From: Brachypterus glaber
Lineage: Eukaryota > Arthropoda > Insecta > Coleoptera > Kateretidae
NCBI GenBank assembly: GCA_958510825.1
Contig: OY294051.1
Location: forward strand, 32,553,667 to 32,617,666
DNA length: 64,000 nt
Direction: 5' to 3'
In this document: positions 1 through 14,128 of the stretch, piece after piece
Numbering within the stretch: the first letter of the stretch is position 1
Layout of the letters: each line of letters begins with the position of its first letter
The notes under the pieces: model-generated
What the model saw: only the letters and a program-made list of their open reading frames with translations
Told to the model about the DNA's origin: nothing
Databases searched by the model: none
Position numbers and translations under genes: made by a program

Positions 1-545
1 TTTCCAATAAAGGTTCGAAAACGCAAAAATCCATCGTCGAAACGTCACAGCAAAATTAGATAACAATTTTAGTCAGATCCAAAGCCCTATTCCCCAAAAA
101 TCAAAAAGCTAAATAATACAAATCGGGCAAAAACTTTCAATTTGATATCTGTTTTATATTATCCTAATCCTGTGGTTTTTATTATGGTATTATTATTAAT
201 ATTATTCTTAATAATTAAATTATTGTGGTTCTCTGAGTTAAGTTTAGTCCTATAAAAATGATTTTGTATCTTTTGGGCAAATAAATATATAACTAAATGA
301 ATATGGAAAACGCTTCGTTTTAAGCAAAAGAGATAATTGAAATGGCCTGTAAACGTTAAATTAAGAGATTTTGTAGGTAATTTGATTCCACTGTATAGCA
401 TTGCCCGCCCATATTCATTATATTATCCGCCCTTGTAGCCTTTTATACAAGCTTTTTCTCACTAGAACGTGTCTTCTAACCTACGCATTTTTCTTTTTAC
501 GGAAATAAAATTCATAGATTTTTTTATACAATAATTTACTTGTTT

Positions 546-584
546 GGGTAATGACACAGCAATATAGTGTGTGTCATATTACCC
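546..584. repeat. short palindrome of the GGGTAAT / ATTACCC type
   Basis: GGGTAATGACAC at the left is answered by GTGTCATATTACCC at the right, making an imperfect 39-bp hairpin. A second hairpin of the same kind sits at 956-996 and a half copy at 702-716. The flanking text (a CCTTGYAGC...TTTATAC phrase near 430 and again near 720) also recurs. This looks like several copies of one small repeat family. Confidence 0.6.
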
Positions 585-799
585 TACTACAGCGCTGGAT
601 TATTGTGTCACATGGCCCTACTATAAAAAACTTTTCGATTTGATCAGTAGATTATGTAAATACCTACGATTCTGTAAACATTAAACTAAGAACTATATAG
701 TGTGGGTCATATTACCCATCCTTGCAGCTTTTTATACGTGCCTATACACTGGCATGCTTTTTTTTAATTTCTGACTCACCTATGATGTTTAATATGCCT

Positions 800-922
800 T
801 AAAGCCTACCCAGAGGCTCGCATAACTAGCATAATACATAACATACGACGATGTGATTCGCTTGCTGTGCCATCATGTATCTTGTGCGCTGGCTTATAAC
901 GTTATGTTAAGCTCGCATAATC
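800..922. repeat. diverged relative of the 17888-18036 foldback element
   Basis: The phrase AGAGGCTCGCATAACTAGC at the left and an internal TTGGCTTA-like region resemble the element at 17888-18036, which has CAGGCTCGCATAACAACA. The right terminus is degraded. The shared terminal phrase suggests a common MITE family. Confidence 0.45.
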
Positions 923-955
923 TTACTATCTACGCACGTTTTACATTGTGTCGTT

Positions 956-996
956 GGGTAATATGACGCAGCTACAAAGGGCGTGTCACATTACCC
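956..996. repeat. second GGGTAAT / ATTACCC palindrome
   Basis: GGGTAATATGACGC and GCGTGTCACATTACCC form an imperfect 41-bp hairpin related to 546-584, spaced by about 410 bp. This fits a diverged tandem or nested copy of the same element. Confidence 0.6.
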
Positions 997-3900
997 TGAA
1001 TTATAAAACAATTAGATTTGCCACAAGTAAACTAAGGAGACCTAGTGGTCAATTTGATTCATTTGGACTTTTTATATCTAGGATATAGATACCACATTCA
1101 TCTATAAATATATGTATTATCTAATGGAAAATTATCCTTCTTAAAAAATATATTGAACCTGCTTAATACCGGGGTTCATTATTTATGTACCTGTACTTTA
1201 ATTTATGTACCTTTTTATGTATTTTTTTATATAATCTGTACCTCAGATAACCCTACAATAGAATAACCCTACCAAAGACAAGTGTGAATAATTATACACC
1301 TTAAAAAACTAGTATATTTTTATCTATAGAAAAAAAAAATCTGTGTTTTACGTAACTTTAATAATATTAAAATTATAATAAAATATTTAAGGGCTTTTCA
1401 ACAATTATGTCACCGAATTTTTGCTATTTTTAGATTTTTGAAGTTCCTTTTCCGGAATTTAATTTTTTTAAACATGGTCAGGAGGGCACCGCGGTTTACA
1501 GCCAAAGTTTACAGATTAATTTTTAACCACAACAAAATTTAATAATTATGAATTCTTGGAATTCTTTTAAGATAGTAAAAACAAGCCGTGAAGACATATA
1601 ATGCTTTGTATTCGATAGTATACTCCTCGCAGTTGCAAGTAGCCTTTTTCTGGTGAAGTTTTAATTAAATTTATATTGAACTAGCCGTGAAGCTCGTTAT
1701 TCGCACGGGCATTTCATTAATAATATTATAATCTAAATGTATGTGCATATCCAAAAACGCTTAAATCTTTAAGTAGCTCTTCAGCAACCGTTGCGAAGGT
1801 ACTTTCTTAGCAACAGTTTCTAGGTACTTCCTTAGCAGCTTTAGCTGTTGCAACGCGTTGTTAGGTTCCATAGCAACCGGTGCTAGGGACTTTAATGCAC
1901 CGTCGTTTTGCTCAGGTGCTCAACTTTCTCAAATCATGTCATGATCTTATACCCTATAGCACTCCCAAGATTTCAAGGAACATATTAGTGCAGAATTTGC
2001 CGAAATCGGTCCAGTGATTTTGTCCTACACTTGTTGACGAATGTCTTTGACTTTCCCATATACTTTGCAGTCGCTGTAGGCGTCATTTTCGGACCTTTCG
2101 GGTGAAAACAGGGGAAGACAGCCTCGAACCGTGATGCGTACGCAGCACTCATGTTTTAAAACGTGCTGAGTCACTAAAAATAAGGTTCAGAAAAAGTCTC
2201 TATGTACAAAGCATTGTCGGTCAGGAAGTAAAGTATATCCCCGAAAAAAAAGTAGGGCTCTCCCTTACCGAATACACGTTGTAGGAGACGCTCTTACTTG
2301 ACCGACTGTACACCTAGTATGCGAACTAACTCTTTAGTGTTCGAGACAAGTTTTTTGCTTGACAACGGTAGATAATATGTAAGCTAGCACTTCATTAGGT
2401 GGTAGGAAAAAATATAAACTATACATTGTGAAGAGATACACTTGATGCTCGTCACTGAGAAAATTCATCGGAAAATCCCTTTCTCTCAGAGAAATTCTCT
2501 CCGCATCAAAACCAAACGATTTTCAACTGTTTTTCCACGGAAGATGCGATGTATCTTGACACCTTCAGATCGGGCACGTGACTTTGGTCGAGGCCGAAGT
2601 GTAGTATGTAGGTCAGTGAGCGAAAAGTCTACATCTTGTTGCATATATGTGGCGAAGTCTCGCACCCTCAGAGACCCGATCAAATGAAGTGTGTGAAGAA
2701 GCCCCGGTCTTGACGCATTGTGGTCACTTTCAAGGTTTAACAGGGTTGGAATTTGATACGGTGTTCATAGACGTATTTAGAGGGGCTCCTGGGCTGCAGC
2801 CCACCCAAGCTCTGAAACCCGAAGTGCTTACTACTATATTACAAGCCAATATTTATTTTATTTTTATCTGTTTTTGATTTTTAACCCTTAATTAGATGTT
2901 ATAATGCCCGAAGGTGGTTTGGAAAACCGAAATGCATCGAATGTAATTTAATAAATCATAATCAGAAATTAAGGAACCTTCTTATTTATATTTTATTTTC
3001 TATTAACCCTTTAGGGGGCAAGAGGTTGTTTTAGGCTAATTTTAAAAATTGCGTTTTATTAAAATGGGTATTTTTAGAACAAAACAGCTTTTATTTAATT
3101 AAATATGCTGTTCAATAACTTTTTTGGCATTTCTTGCTGTTAGTAAGTTAAATATGACATAAACCATATTTTCTTACGTTTATAAAGTAAATATACAAAT
3201 ATCTTAGTAAATAATTATATTTTGACCTTTTTCATTGAATTAAAAAAAAAACTACTTTTTTTCATGTTATGACTGAGGTACGTAAAGTTAGTGTTTTTTG
3301 TGGACCACTGGGATAATATCTTCATACCTATTACGGAATTAGTAGATTGTGTATGTCCCAGAGTCTTAAACAGATGTCAGCAGTATACCAATAATTTAAA
3401 ATAATGGAATAGATTTCATTGCCGGGCACAGCTTTGGAAGGAATATAAAGTCGGTGGGAAGATAGTTTCCCAAAGACACCTAAAGGGTTAAATAACTAAA
3501 CGCTTATTTAAGTTAAAGGAATAAGTTACCTTATGATTTTTGAAAAAAATTGCATACGGCCCTAAAGATGATTGCTAAAATGTATTGATTGATTGATTGA
3601 AAATGTATTACAAGTTTTCTTTGAGGAATTTGTCATTTTGAAAAATTACTACTTCGATTTTAGGATTAAAAATTATTTGAACATGTGAGACCTCGTAATC
3701 TGTTAAAAAATTTAATTAATTTTGTTTTGAATCAGTTTATTTAAGTATTTCTTTCTTTTTATCCGGAAGTGGAAGGACGAAGTTGATTTTCAAACATTAC
3801 AAATTGCACTTTGCAATGATACAGCTTCTTCAAAAAAAAATTCTAGGATGCGCCTAGGACAGAATCGGTAAAGTTTGTTAATACCAGTTTTAGGTAGCAA

Positions 3901-6900
3901 CCACTTTTAATACTTATTTAAAAAAAAGTCTATCTTACTCTTATAGTAAATTGCACACACTGATTGGCAGAGTTGAGGGTAAGGCAACAAGGCGGCCACC
4001 TCAGGGCACAAAGCTTATAGGGCGTTTTTTGTCTAGTTGTTAACCTTTTTTAGTTAACTATTGAACTTGGGCTCATAAATAAGCCCACAATTGATGCTAG
4101 TTGACTTTTTTTGTTCATCAACTGACTACCCGAGGGGCAAACTTACCAAAGGCGTAACATATTGATCTTGCCTCACCTAAAAAAAAATCACAACACGGCT
4201 CTGGTTATCGGAATATTAAATTAACCAACAGTTTTCTGGAGTAGGGTTTCCATCTTTACAAACCTTTTTTAAAAAAAGCAATGAAGCCGTAGTGCGTCGT
4301 TCTAATTTTTGTTTTTAATATAAAGGTCCCTTTAGGTTTACTTTATGCAGGAACTATTAAAATAATTTTCCTTTTAAACCTCTGTAAATATATGTCGAAC
4401 CAATTAGAATCTGTTTAACAGATAAATAGATATAGAGAGACTTAAATTACTAAACATTCAACATTTGTAGATTGTAGGAAATATAAAAAATAAAATACTA
4501 AACGCATAACGGAAAAGGATTTAAGAGATCTTTAGCATACCACTAAAAGCCTAAAAGTGTCATTGTGTTCTTATTATTCCCAATAAACTATCTTGGATAG
4601 TTCATCACCACCACATATCTTCCAGTTTTTAATCTTTAAAAAGCTTCCTTAAAATTTATCTTTTTAGTAGTAATAATAGGTACGTATACTTTAACAGGCA
4701 TATCGTATGCCTCATATACAACCGAGTACGCAACTATAAATCTGATTATTAACACGTAAACGCATACCTATTTCCCGCTAGAATTACTATAATTGAATTC
4801 TTCTTTCATCTCTATTTTTATGCGAAAAACCTATCAACCTCTTCAAATTTAAGCGCATCTTCTTTATTTGTAATATCAAATTATTATTTTTTTTTATACG
4901 TATAGGTCTTCCATGTTGTCCATGTTGTTATTGTTTTGTTAATCTTGCCGCTTCTAATCTGGCTACAATGTATAGCTCTTTTTAATTGTATAATAACATT
5001 ATCATCACCAAAAGCCATTCACTGCTGCCTTCTGTGCTAAATAAGGCTACTTCTGGGCATCTGTCATTAAATTGTCCAACACGTTATATAACTAATAATG
5101 ATCTGGATGTGTTGAAAATAAACCCACTGTGCGGTGCGTCTCCGATAGTCTTTATACATGGCCAGTTTCCTTCTTGTGTCAGTCGGGTTGGCTCCTGGTG
5201 GTCGATAAATCCCACCCTTGGATTAGAGAGTCCTGACCTAGTGTATATACCCTGTACGACGACTTGGGACTCCTTACCCCCAATCCAGTTGCATACAAAC
5301 TGCGGATCACACTTCCTTAGAACGATGCCTTCGTTATATGTCTTTTATCCCTACATACACATAATTACAGTGTATATAGTGTTCATGAATATGTTGAGTG
5401 CCGCTTATAGTTATGTTGGCACTACGAAAAAACCAACTGGTTCTACAAAAGGCTGTCAAAAATTCCTCTATGCAAAACCAGTTTAAGCTAAAGTTTAAAT
5501 ATTAATTCCCTAGGTAGTGTAAATATGCCCTGTATAATGTGAATTTTAGGAAAGAAAAAGTATAAAGCTTCCAAAAATATCTTTTTTTGAAAAACGAAAA
5601 AAAAAAATGCAAAAAAATTCAAACTTTAAAAATTTTTAAAAATTTTCGTTTAAATTTTCTTTTTGCGGAAAACAAGAAATTTTGGAAAAAAAAGTTTTAA
5701 AAAAATATTTTCGTTTGGACTTTTTCAAAAAAAAAACTTATAAAAAAAATTAAAAATTGTTATTTTTTTTTAACTTATAACTTGTATGCCTTTTTACCGA
5801 TCTATACAAAATTTTGAATAAAGATGGCCAAAACATGTGAGATTCGGTAGATAATTTTAGTTACTTAAAATATTATTATATTTTTTAGTAATAAAGCTTA
5901 TTTTAAAGCCGTGGGGATTAGAGCAAAATAAAAAATTTGAATTTTTTTTGTCTTCATGATGTTCAGTGGTCAATAGTTACGTATGTTTATCTTTTAACTT
6001 CAAATTGTATTTTATTTTTATAATACCAGTTAGATAAAAAAGCCAGATCACACTTTCTTAGAACGAGATTTTTTTTAAAGATTTTCTGTGTTACCACAGT
6101 TTCAGTGATAATGTACGTCTGAATTTTGCGTTACTCTATACATAATTGGACTTTGAGGTATCTAATTTGAAACGATGTAAAAAAATTTAAATTTAAGAAA
6201 AACCAAGGAAGCAGACTTGTTATTTAGTCATTTCCCGAAAATTCGTTTACATTTTTCACCGGAAATTTAAACCCACGGAAAATCTACTATAAATAATTAT
6301 AATTCTAATTGAGTTCGAAAAATTTGAATAGATTTTCCGAGTCAGGCTGGAAAACCGGGGAATACGCTTCGGGAGAAAAAGGAAAATTAATAAAAAAATA
6401 ATTACATCAAAAACGGATATAGATTTAGGAACGAGTAGGTATCAGGTGTATTTCTGAAAACACTATGGATTATTGAGGGGAGAAAGGATGACGGGCGAAC
6501 GTTCCCTATTTTTTTCTGGCAGAGAGATTTAAAAGAAATAATCTTTCTATATACTACGTAGGGCTTAAAATTAAAATCTTGGAATGATATTTATTGCATT
6601 TTATAAAAGCATATATCTACGTAAAAATATATCATTTTAAGTTTCAAACGGATTATTATAAAAGTTTTTACATTATGTGAAATACACGGTGTATTTGAAA
6701 TAGGGTCCGAAATTTTAAGAGGCGATTCTACATCAGAAAACATGACAAAACATTTCTATAAACATGTCTAAAAATGCGTCGTAAGGGAGCTAAACCCCTC
6801 TGAAAGTGGTTAAAAAAATCTGTTTTTATTTAATAACTCAGGAACCCTTTGAGATATAGCAACAAGGTTTTGCATGTGAACTAACCTTAATAAGGCCCAT

Positions 6901-7012
6901 CTTCGTATTGTTAATTTTACTAAATTATTTTAATCAGGGGTGTGCGAAACGAAGGGGCCTCATCAGTTTTTTGACCCAAACTTTTTTCTGTGTAACTGTT
7001 TTGTATTTTGTT

Positions 7013-7478
7013 TTTGGAATATGATTCCTCAGATCAAAATACATAAGAACGTACTCTTGTTGTAATACTGTGGGATTAACCATTTTCGAGAAAAATTAAT
7101 TTGAAGGTGAAATTTCACGGTTTATGGGCGAGAAATTAAATGCTAAAATGTTGAAAACCAAAATTTCAATAATGCCGGGTAAAAACTAAGAAAAAAACCT
7201 CATATAGGGGTACTTCCAAAAATCAATCCTAAGGAAGCTATGGTCTAATGCACAATTTTTAAAGGGCCATAGTAACAGCGATTTTTCGACCTTCATGTAC
7301 AGACACTTTTTTTTTAGTTTTTGATATAGAATAACCTTGCATCAGTATTTAAATTTTCGTCCTCGAACCGTGAAATTTCACCTTCAAATTAATTTTTCTT
7401 GAAAACGGTTAATCCTATAGTATTGCAACAAGAGTACCTTTTTTATGTATTTTGACCTGAGCAATCATATTACAAAAA
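7013..7478. repeat. foldback element with ~105-bp inverted arms
   Basis: The left arm (about 7013-7120, containing GAAGGTGAAATTTCACGG) is repeated in inverted orientation at about 7365-7478 (CCGTGAAATTTCACCTTC) at roughly 90% identity by eye. The arms also share phrases around GATCAAAATACATAA and TACTCTTGTTG. A related sequence lies at 24815-25190, and shared text upstream (6715-6850) suggests a larger parent element. Confidence 0.7.
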
Positions 7479-8412
7479 TTGTAAATTTTACTAAATATTA
7501 CATGTAAAATTGATTTTCATTTAAATTAATATTACATAAAAAATGTAATTTTGACTATTTGCGTTACGACTAATTTAATGTGTAAATTACATATGATTCT
7601 GTGTATTTTTACCAGAATATACATAAAAAATTGTAATATAAAAAAATATATATAAAAAATGTATTTTTTACATAAAATTATAAAAAATATTACATTTAAA
7701 TGTAATAATACATAATTATTTTGTAAATTTATCTAAAACTGATAAATTTGCATAAAAAAACAGCATAACAAAAAATAAATATAGGTAAAAATGGTTTGGA
7801 CTTTTGGTCATGCGAAAAGGTAACTTTTTTTTTTTTGATTTTTGGATGCATTGGACATTTCTGGGCCTATATTAATTTAATCCAAACTTAAAATATTTTC
7901 CGTTGAGGTCCCCTTTCGGGTGACCAATCAAATTTGTTTACATCAAACGGAGACAACACGGGAAGAATACAATAAATCCTTTCAATTTTCAATTCAACAA
8001 CAATGTAATTTATTTTCTTTTAACTTTTAGAATCTAATAACTTAATAATTTTTCAGACAGCCATACTCGAAAGTACACATATTGGTTCAGTACTTACTTT
8101 ACATTGGCACTTACTAAAGTTTATTTTTTTAAGGTATAGTTATTTTAAACCTTCCCGCTTGTAAACAATCTCGAAATTACCATAGCAACGTAAGATACGC
8201 ATGCGTCGTAAGCGAAATGACTAGGCCCAATTTACACAACCGTAAAACGTTGACGTGCCATTAACGAGAACAAAAAAATGGTTTATCCATCTAAATTATT
8301 GGAATAAAAGCGATTTTATAAGCAAATTTTGTTTCTACAGGAATACAAAAGTGTTTTTAGCAACAGCTTTATCAATTCTCTTTTTTTTACATCAAAACAT
8401 CATAAAAAACAA

Positions 8413-9790
8413 ACGGATCTGTTCTCACTATTAAAAAAAATAATATGTATAAAGTGAAAGATATTAGTCCTTTTTGAAAGTGGATGTTTCCAATAAAGTA
8501 ATTTTGGCCAATAAAAAATATATGAATGCACATTTTCGACAATTTTTTTAATCCATATTATTGTAGAAAATATTAATTTTGTTCATTATATTTATTATGC
8601 TTTTATAATACTAAAAAGAGCTTGTATTTATGAGTAAAATAATAATACAAAAACATAATATCAAAATTAACAATAATATATTTTTTTACAAACTGAAAAT
8701 TTCATCCCCTAAACTCGAGTACGGCCCTGGCGTCCGCGACATTTAGCAAAAAATATGCACTTTATTAATGCCGCTTATTAGAAACTAAAAATGCGCAAAC
8801 TACTCTTAAAAATTTTATACCATTTGTTTATAAAAAAGCACAGAATAAACAAAAAAAAATCACCTCGCAGTTCGATTTTTTTATTTTGATATTTTTAATT
8901 ACGGATCTGTTCTTGTTCTTAAAAAAAAAACAATATAAAGTGAAAGATTCGAGTCCTTTTTATAGGTGATCCGTTTTCAATATAATAATTTTGGTCAATA
9001 AAATTATTTCAATGCATATTTTCGCAATTTTTTTGTTTATCCATATTATTGGAGAAAGTATACATTTTCTTACTAAATTTATTATTCTTTTATACTACTA
9101 AAAAAAGTTTATGTTTATGTATAAAATAATAGTATAAAAACAATATCAAAATTAACAATATTATATATTTTTTATAAATTGCAAATTTCATCCCCTAAAC
9201 TCGAGTACGGGCCTGCTATTTACAAAGTTCGATTTTTTTATTTTGATATTTTTAATTACGGATCTGTTCTTGTTATTAAAAAAAACAATATAAAGTGAAA
9301 GATTCGAGTCCTTTTTAAGAGTGATACGTTTCCAATATAATAATTTTGGTTAATAAAATTATTTTAATTCATATTTTTGCAAATTTTTTATCCATATTAT
9401 TGCAGAAAGTATACATTTTCTTGCTAAATTTATAATTATTTTTTACTACTAAAAAAAACTTATATTTATGTATCAAATAATAGAATAAAAACAATATCAA
9501 AATTAACAATATTATATATTTTTTACAAATTGCAAATTTCATCCCCTAAACTCGAGTACGGCCCTGGCTCCCGCGACAATCCGCGAAAAAATATGCATTT
9601 TGTTCTTTTTGCTTATTAGAAAGTGAAAATGCGCAAACTACTCTAAAAAATCCTATACTATTTGTTTATAAAAAAGCACAGAATAAACAAAAAAAAAGCG
9701 TTGATTGAGGGTGGAAACTGGAGCGCGCGTACATCCGGCAGTTCGCAAAGTTCGATTTTTTTATTTTGATATTTTTAATTGCGGATCTGT
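8413..9790. repeat. direct-repeat array, three long units plus a partial fourth
   Basis: The phrase ACGGATCTGTTCT is followed by a shared ~330-bp body ending in CCCTAAACTCGAGTACGG, starting near 8413, 8901 and 9257; a further start (GCGGATCTGT) is at 9781. Spacings are 488, 356 and 524 bp because a second block (TAGAAA..TGAAAATGCGCAAAC, about 80-130 bp) is inserted between some units, at about 8779 and 9616. Units are diverged by point changes and small indels. This is satellite-like or a tandemly amplified transposable-element fragment. Confidence 0.75.
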
Positions 9791-10208
9791 GCTCGTTATT
9801 CTGCGCATTTTCATTCGTCCTCCAGCCCAGGAGGGGTAAGAGCGTTACGCACTATTTTTTAGTGCCAGCTTATTACAGCAGATGTCTCATAGCTATGTCC
9901 CAATAAAGAATAACCCAGAGTATTCGCTCATTTTTTTTGCCCGACCGCCTGAATTTTTAATATACGAACCGCGATCCTAGTGTGCTGACGTCTTACGCGT
10001 GCTCTGTGCTTTCGTTTTTTGAACACACGTCAAAACACTACACTACTTACCACCACACTGTGCAAGTTTTTTTTTCTGCATTTTTTCAAATATTTTTTTT
10101 TCGTTTTTTTTTCTTCAATTTTTTAAGGACTATTTGTGCAATGTTTTACAAGTGATTTTTTATCAAAACATGGATCAAAATTTGTACTAAATGACTATAT
10201 TATCTCAG
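9781..10208 (+). promoter_or_regulatory. candidate distal promoter and non-coding 5' exon of broad
   Basis: This stretch is richer in GC than its surroundings and ends in a splice donor, CTCAG|GTAACT, at 10208/10209. The first coding exon of broad has an acceptor just upstream of its ATG, so at least one upstream non-coding exon must exist, and this is one place it could be. I see no clear TATA box or initiator. The first bases overlap the end of the repeat array. The assignment rests only on position, composition and a donor. Confidence 0.22.
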
Positions 10209-12589
10209 GTAACTATCCTTTATTTTCTTATTTATTGGTATACTTCTATTTTGATTTTTTTTTTCAAAATTTATACCTGAAAAACTTTTTTTAAATCTCG
10301 TATCAAAATAAGACTATAAATTTAAATTAGATATTATTTATATTATTAACTTGTTGACCGGCTAATTTCAATTTTTTTCTTTTTTTTTCAAAATATTCAA
10401 GGACAACTAATTTTTTTTATACTTGCAATAATTTTTTTAAGCTTTGTATCACAATAAAACTATAAATTTAAAGTAGCTATTTTTTATAAGCTTGTTGACG
10501 GTTAAATTTAATGTTTTCTTTTTTTTTTCAAAATCCTTAAGGACAATTTAAATTTTAAGTGGGTATTCCTTACTGTTAAAATTAAATTTATGTTCAACAA
10601 AAAGTGAAAGTCTGTTTAATATTTCGCATAGACAACCTTGAAATTCAAGGCTTAGATTACATGATTTCTTCCAAAATTTAATGACAATGTAGTTTCTCAG
10701 AAAATTCAGAAACTAGAAAATTCTATATTCGGATACAAACGATTTTATGGAAATTTGATAGATTATTTTAATTTAAATTTTAAATTACAGTTACAATTCG
10801 TAATACCGAAAAAAATTGTTAATCATCCCTAAATTCTATAAAATTAAATTTTTCTTTATTTTACAGTATTCAGAATTGTTTTTTTTATCAAGTTTAGTAA
10901 TACAGTGGTGATCTGGTAGGTACTCATTCATGAAACCTGTTTCAGAAATACTACTGATTCCTGCATGCTTTCAAGAAATCTCTCGTAAATGTACAAACCT
11001 TACAGTTATTACGTACCTATAATTACGTATAGAAAGGTGTAAAAACTAAACCACTTTTTAACTAGAAAGGTTGTTAATCGTTATCACGTTAATTTGCAGT
11101 TTTTTGTTAATTCAAAAGTGTCTGGAATTGTTTATTAGCTAAAGTTCAAATACATAAATAATAAATAAACCAAACTAAGTAACTACTACTAAAAAGATAA
11201 TATGTAAAACGTTCCAAAAACTGTTGTCATTGATAATGGTCGCTTGTTTTTAAATTTATTTTATATAAAAATATTAAAAAATAAAGAATGAAGCTAAATT
11301 ATTGGTTTCATGTTGCAATCAGAATAAATTAACAAGGATAATCAAGGACCGTGTAAAAGACTATCATTAAATCCTTAACTATAAATTTATAAAAGTTGTA
11401 CACAGTATGCTAGCAGTTAAAATTCATTTAAAAAAACATTCATTGTCAACACTTCTAGATAAAAATGGTAAAATAGTAAAATCGCTGATAAAAAAAGTTA
11501 ATAAAAAATAAATTTAAACCAAACGTATGTTTCTAGTACTTGTTAATCTAAAGATAAACTATAGTTAAACCATATCCGTTTACGTTAATCATTGATAGAA
11601 ACAGTAAAACAAACAAAGCGGTTGTAAGTAAAAAATGCGGTTGAAAAAATGTTATAATGTTTTTTAAAAAAGGTTAAATCGACGGTTTTACGTTAAAAAT
11701 ACCACTCATTGATAAAAAATTGTTGTAAAATAGTGGAATCCATTGATAAAGGCAAAAAAATGTTAAAAATCGAGCATACTATGTTGAAAAAACGACGCTC
11801 CGCGTCCCGACGTGAAGCGAGAGCTTTTCAACTTTCCCTTTCATCCGTCATTTTGCTTTTTTCTACTCTTCGTAATTCGGCTGCTAGAACAGCATTTTGC
11901 AGGATTAAATTACGAAATTCTCGATGATAATTTTTTTTTCTGAGACCAAATATAATTTAGAAGGACTTAATTGCGTGGTTCAAGTTTTAACCTGTTGATA
12001 CTAAAACAATTGATTTACGTACGTAACATAATTGAGAATATCCAAACTTTTGAGCCACTGGACCTGAATATTATTGTTTGACACACCGCTATAAAGCTAT
12101 TGAAAGAATGCAGTAAAAAATGAGAAAGCAATATTCTTGAATATAAAATCTAACTAAAAACACGTTCACGTTGAATTCGCTTTAATCGGAGCATTTTTTG
12201 TTGCTACGTCCCCATTCGTAGTAGCTTCCTTACCGTGTCTCAGACTATAGCTACTTGTCTTTAGTAATAATTTCTATCTGTGTGTTATTTCCTACTTATA
12301 ATGTTCGCAGTACAAACATTGTATTGTGGAATTTTTGTATCACAAATAAACCGTGATAACTGGTTAGATTCAAATTTTAGGTGCCTATTTAGGCTTCCCT
12401 TATCTCGATTTTCTTCGTCACAGTTTGTGCAAAAACCATACTCTATATAAGTTAGGTAAATGTGGTTAGAAATTTACATACTCAATGTTGGGCTCTAACG
12501 TTAGAATAAAGTCCAAACGTTGGAGTTTTACAAAATTCTAGATATTAGTTATTCTAATTCATTATAAGGTTAAATTAAAATTTTGTGCC

Positions 12590-13015
12590 ACCCCCTTTAA
12601 CTTTTAAAAATGATTATTTTGTAAAGTAGATGACAATATTAGTCTTTATTCAAAATTTCAGACACTTTTTAGTTACAAAGTTATGAAACCAATACAATTT
12701 TGGGGGCGGTTTTCACCGCCTTAACTTCTGAAATTGGGCATTTATTGAACATTTTTAAAGGGTTTATTGCAAAATACGTCTCTGTTAGAAATATTTAAGA
12801 GACAATTATTTATAAACAAATTATAAGCCGTTGTCCGGAAAGCTTGCTAATGTGGGCGGTTTTCACCACTTTTTCTCAAAATGGGCATTTTATACTTTTT
12901 ACTACTAAACTACTAAACAAAACAAGCCTTCTAAATTTTAGTGAGACACTTTTTAGTTAAGAAATAAAAAACATTTTGGGGGCGATTTTCACCCCTTTAA
13001 CTTCGATAGGGTTAG
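12590..13015. repeat. diverged internal repeats around GGGGGCGGTTTTCACC
   Basis: The phrases GACACTTTTTAGTTA and GGGGGCGRTTTTCACC..TTTAACTTC recur about three times (near 12660-12725, 12855-12880 and 12945-13008), with the intervening AAAATGGGCATTT phrase also repeated. The pattern looks like degenerate tandem units of about 150-170 bp. Confidence 0.5.
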
Positions 13016-14128
13016 TGTTTATAATAATAATAATATAAATAATCTGTTTGTTCAGTTAGAAAATAGTCATATTATTATTTTTTTTGTTTGGGAATAATTA
13101 CCAAAAAGTCGTATGTGTATGCTATTTTTTTTAATAATCTTTGCTGAAACAGTTTTGGGAGTAGTTCCAAAAAAAAATCAAAATTTGAGAATATTTATTC
13201 ATACGTTGAGAAGAATTAAACAATTTTCTAAAAACTATTAATTATTGTATTTTTAAGAGTGTTTCGTAAAATGCGGAGCATTCCACAACTTAACGATTGT
13301 TTTTTGTTCGTGTTCGTACATTTGCGCTCCATCTATATTTCGTTAACATTTTTTACGGTTTAGTAAGGAAGAAGGTACGAGTACATAAATATTTCGCGAT
13401 TTTTCACGTTCTAGTTTCGGGCCACTAGATGGCTTAAATTACCGACCACCTGTTAAAGGACTGCTGTACAAAGGATATGGAGTTTCTCTACGATCGTATT
13501 ATTTCGGTTTTTATTTTGGCGACAGATGAATGTAAACTGCTTCACATCCATTTTTGTTTTCATTCGGAAAATCTATCAGTCATTATGAAATTTTTTTGAT
13601 TTTAAAGACTCTTGAAATTCTGCAGGGTTGGTTGACTTAATTATCACGCGTCGAAACATCCTCACAGTAGGCCAGACAAGTTTTTATTATTTACAATGAT
13701 TCTTTATTTTTATAACTTGTGTGTAGAAAAATTACTTAAAACTTTTTTCTATTTTGCGAATGTTATAATCACACGCGTTTAGCGTGTTCTTATAGGCCCA
13801 TAAGAGGTTAGTAATTTTTTTCTTTTGGATTGGCAACAGACAAATGTATATCGCTTGATTTCTTCCGTGCAAATATCAACATCGCTGTTAAGTTTAGTTT
13901 TCTATGAAAAAGTTTATTTTTTACCGTGTTAAAATTGTGGCTTGGTTACTTGCAGTGAAAAAGAGAAGAGCTGACTATAAAAGATATCAAAATAACGTTT
14001 GTTCTTTGAATTTCAAACATTGCGAAAATTGTAATGCTAACCCAAAACTCAAATTCCCTAAATTGGTCATCAATTTAAATGTAAGTTTTTTTTTTAATTT
14101 TAGAGCAAAATAGAAAAAATAGTATAAA

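Larger units (their letters stand above)
1..9780. other. left flank without a recognised gene
   Basis: I see no convincing coding exon here. The stretch is AT-rich and filled with inverted repeats, poly-A/poly-T runs (for example 5570-5780) and direct repeats, listed separately. Open frames such as 2442-2687 and 4986-5486 have no recognisable motif, no codon bias and no convincing splice context. The part from about 1680 to 2870 is less AT-rich than its surroundings and reads like the body of an old transposable element. It ends in phrases of the type seen in dispersed insect repeats, but I cannot name the family. Confidence 0.5.

Noticed and set aside
2442..2877. Overlapping open frames 2442-2687 and 2647-2877
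   Set aside because: No recognisable motif; the region is a GC-richer patch inside repeat-like DNA and the opposite strand is also open.
4986..5486. Longest + strand open frame in the left 10 kb (166 codons, starts with TTG)
   Set aside because: No domain, no codon bias, no splice context and no ATG start. Its GC-richer texture fits a transposable-element fragment.
11709..11927. Possible upstream coding or 5' UTR exon
   Set aside because: The open frame lacks motifs and has a repeat-like inverted pair at its end; no convincing donor in the right place.
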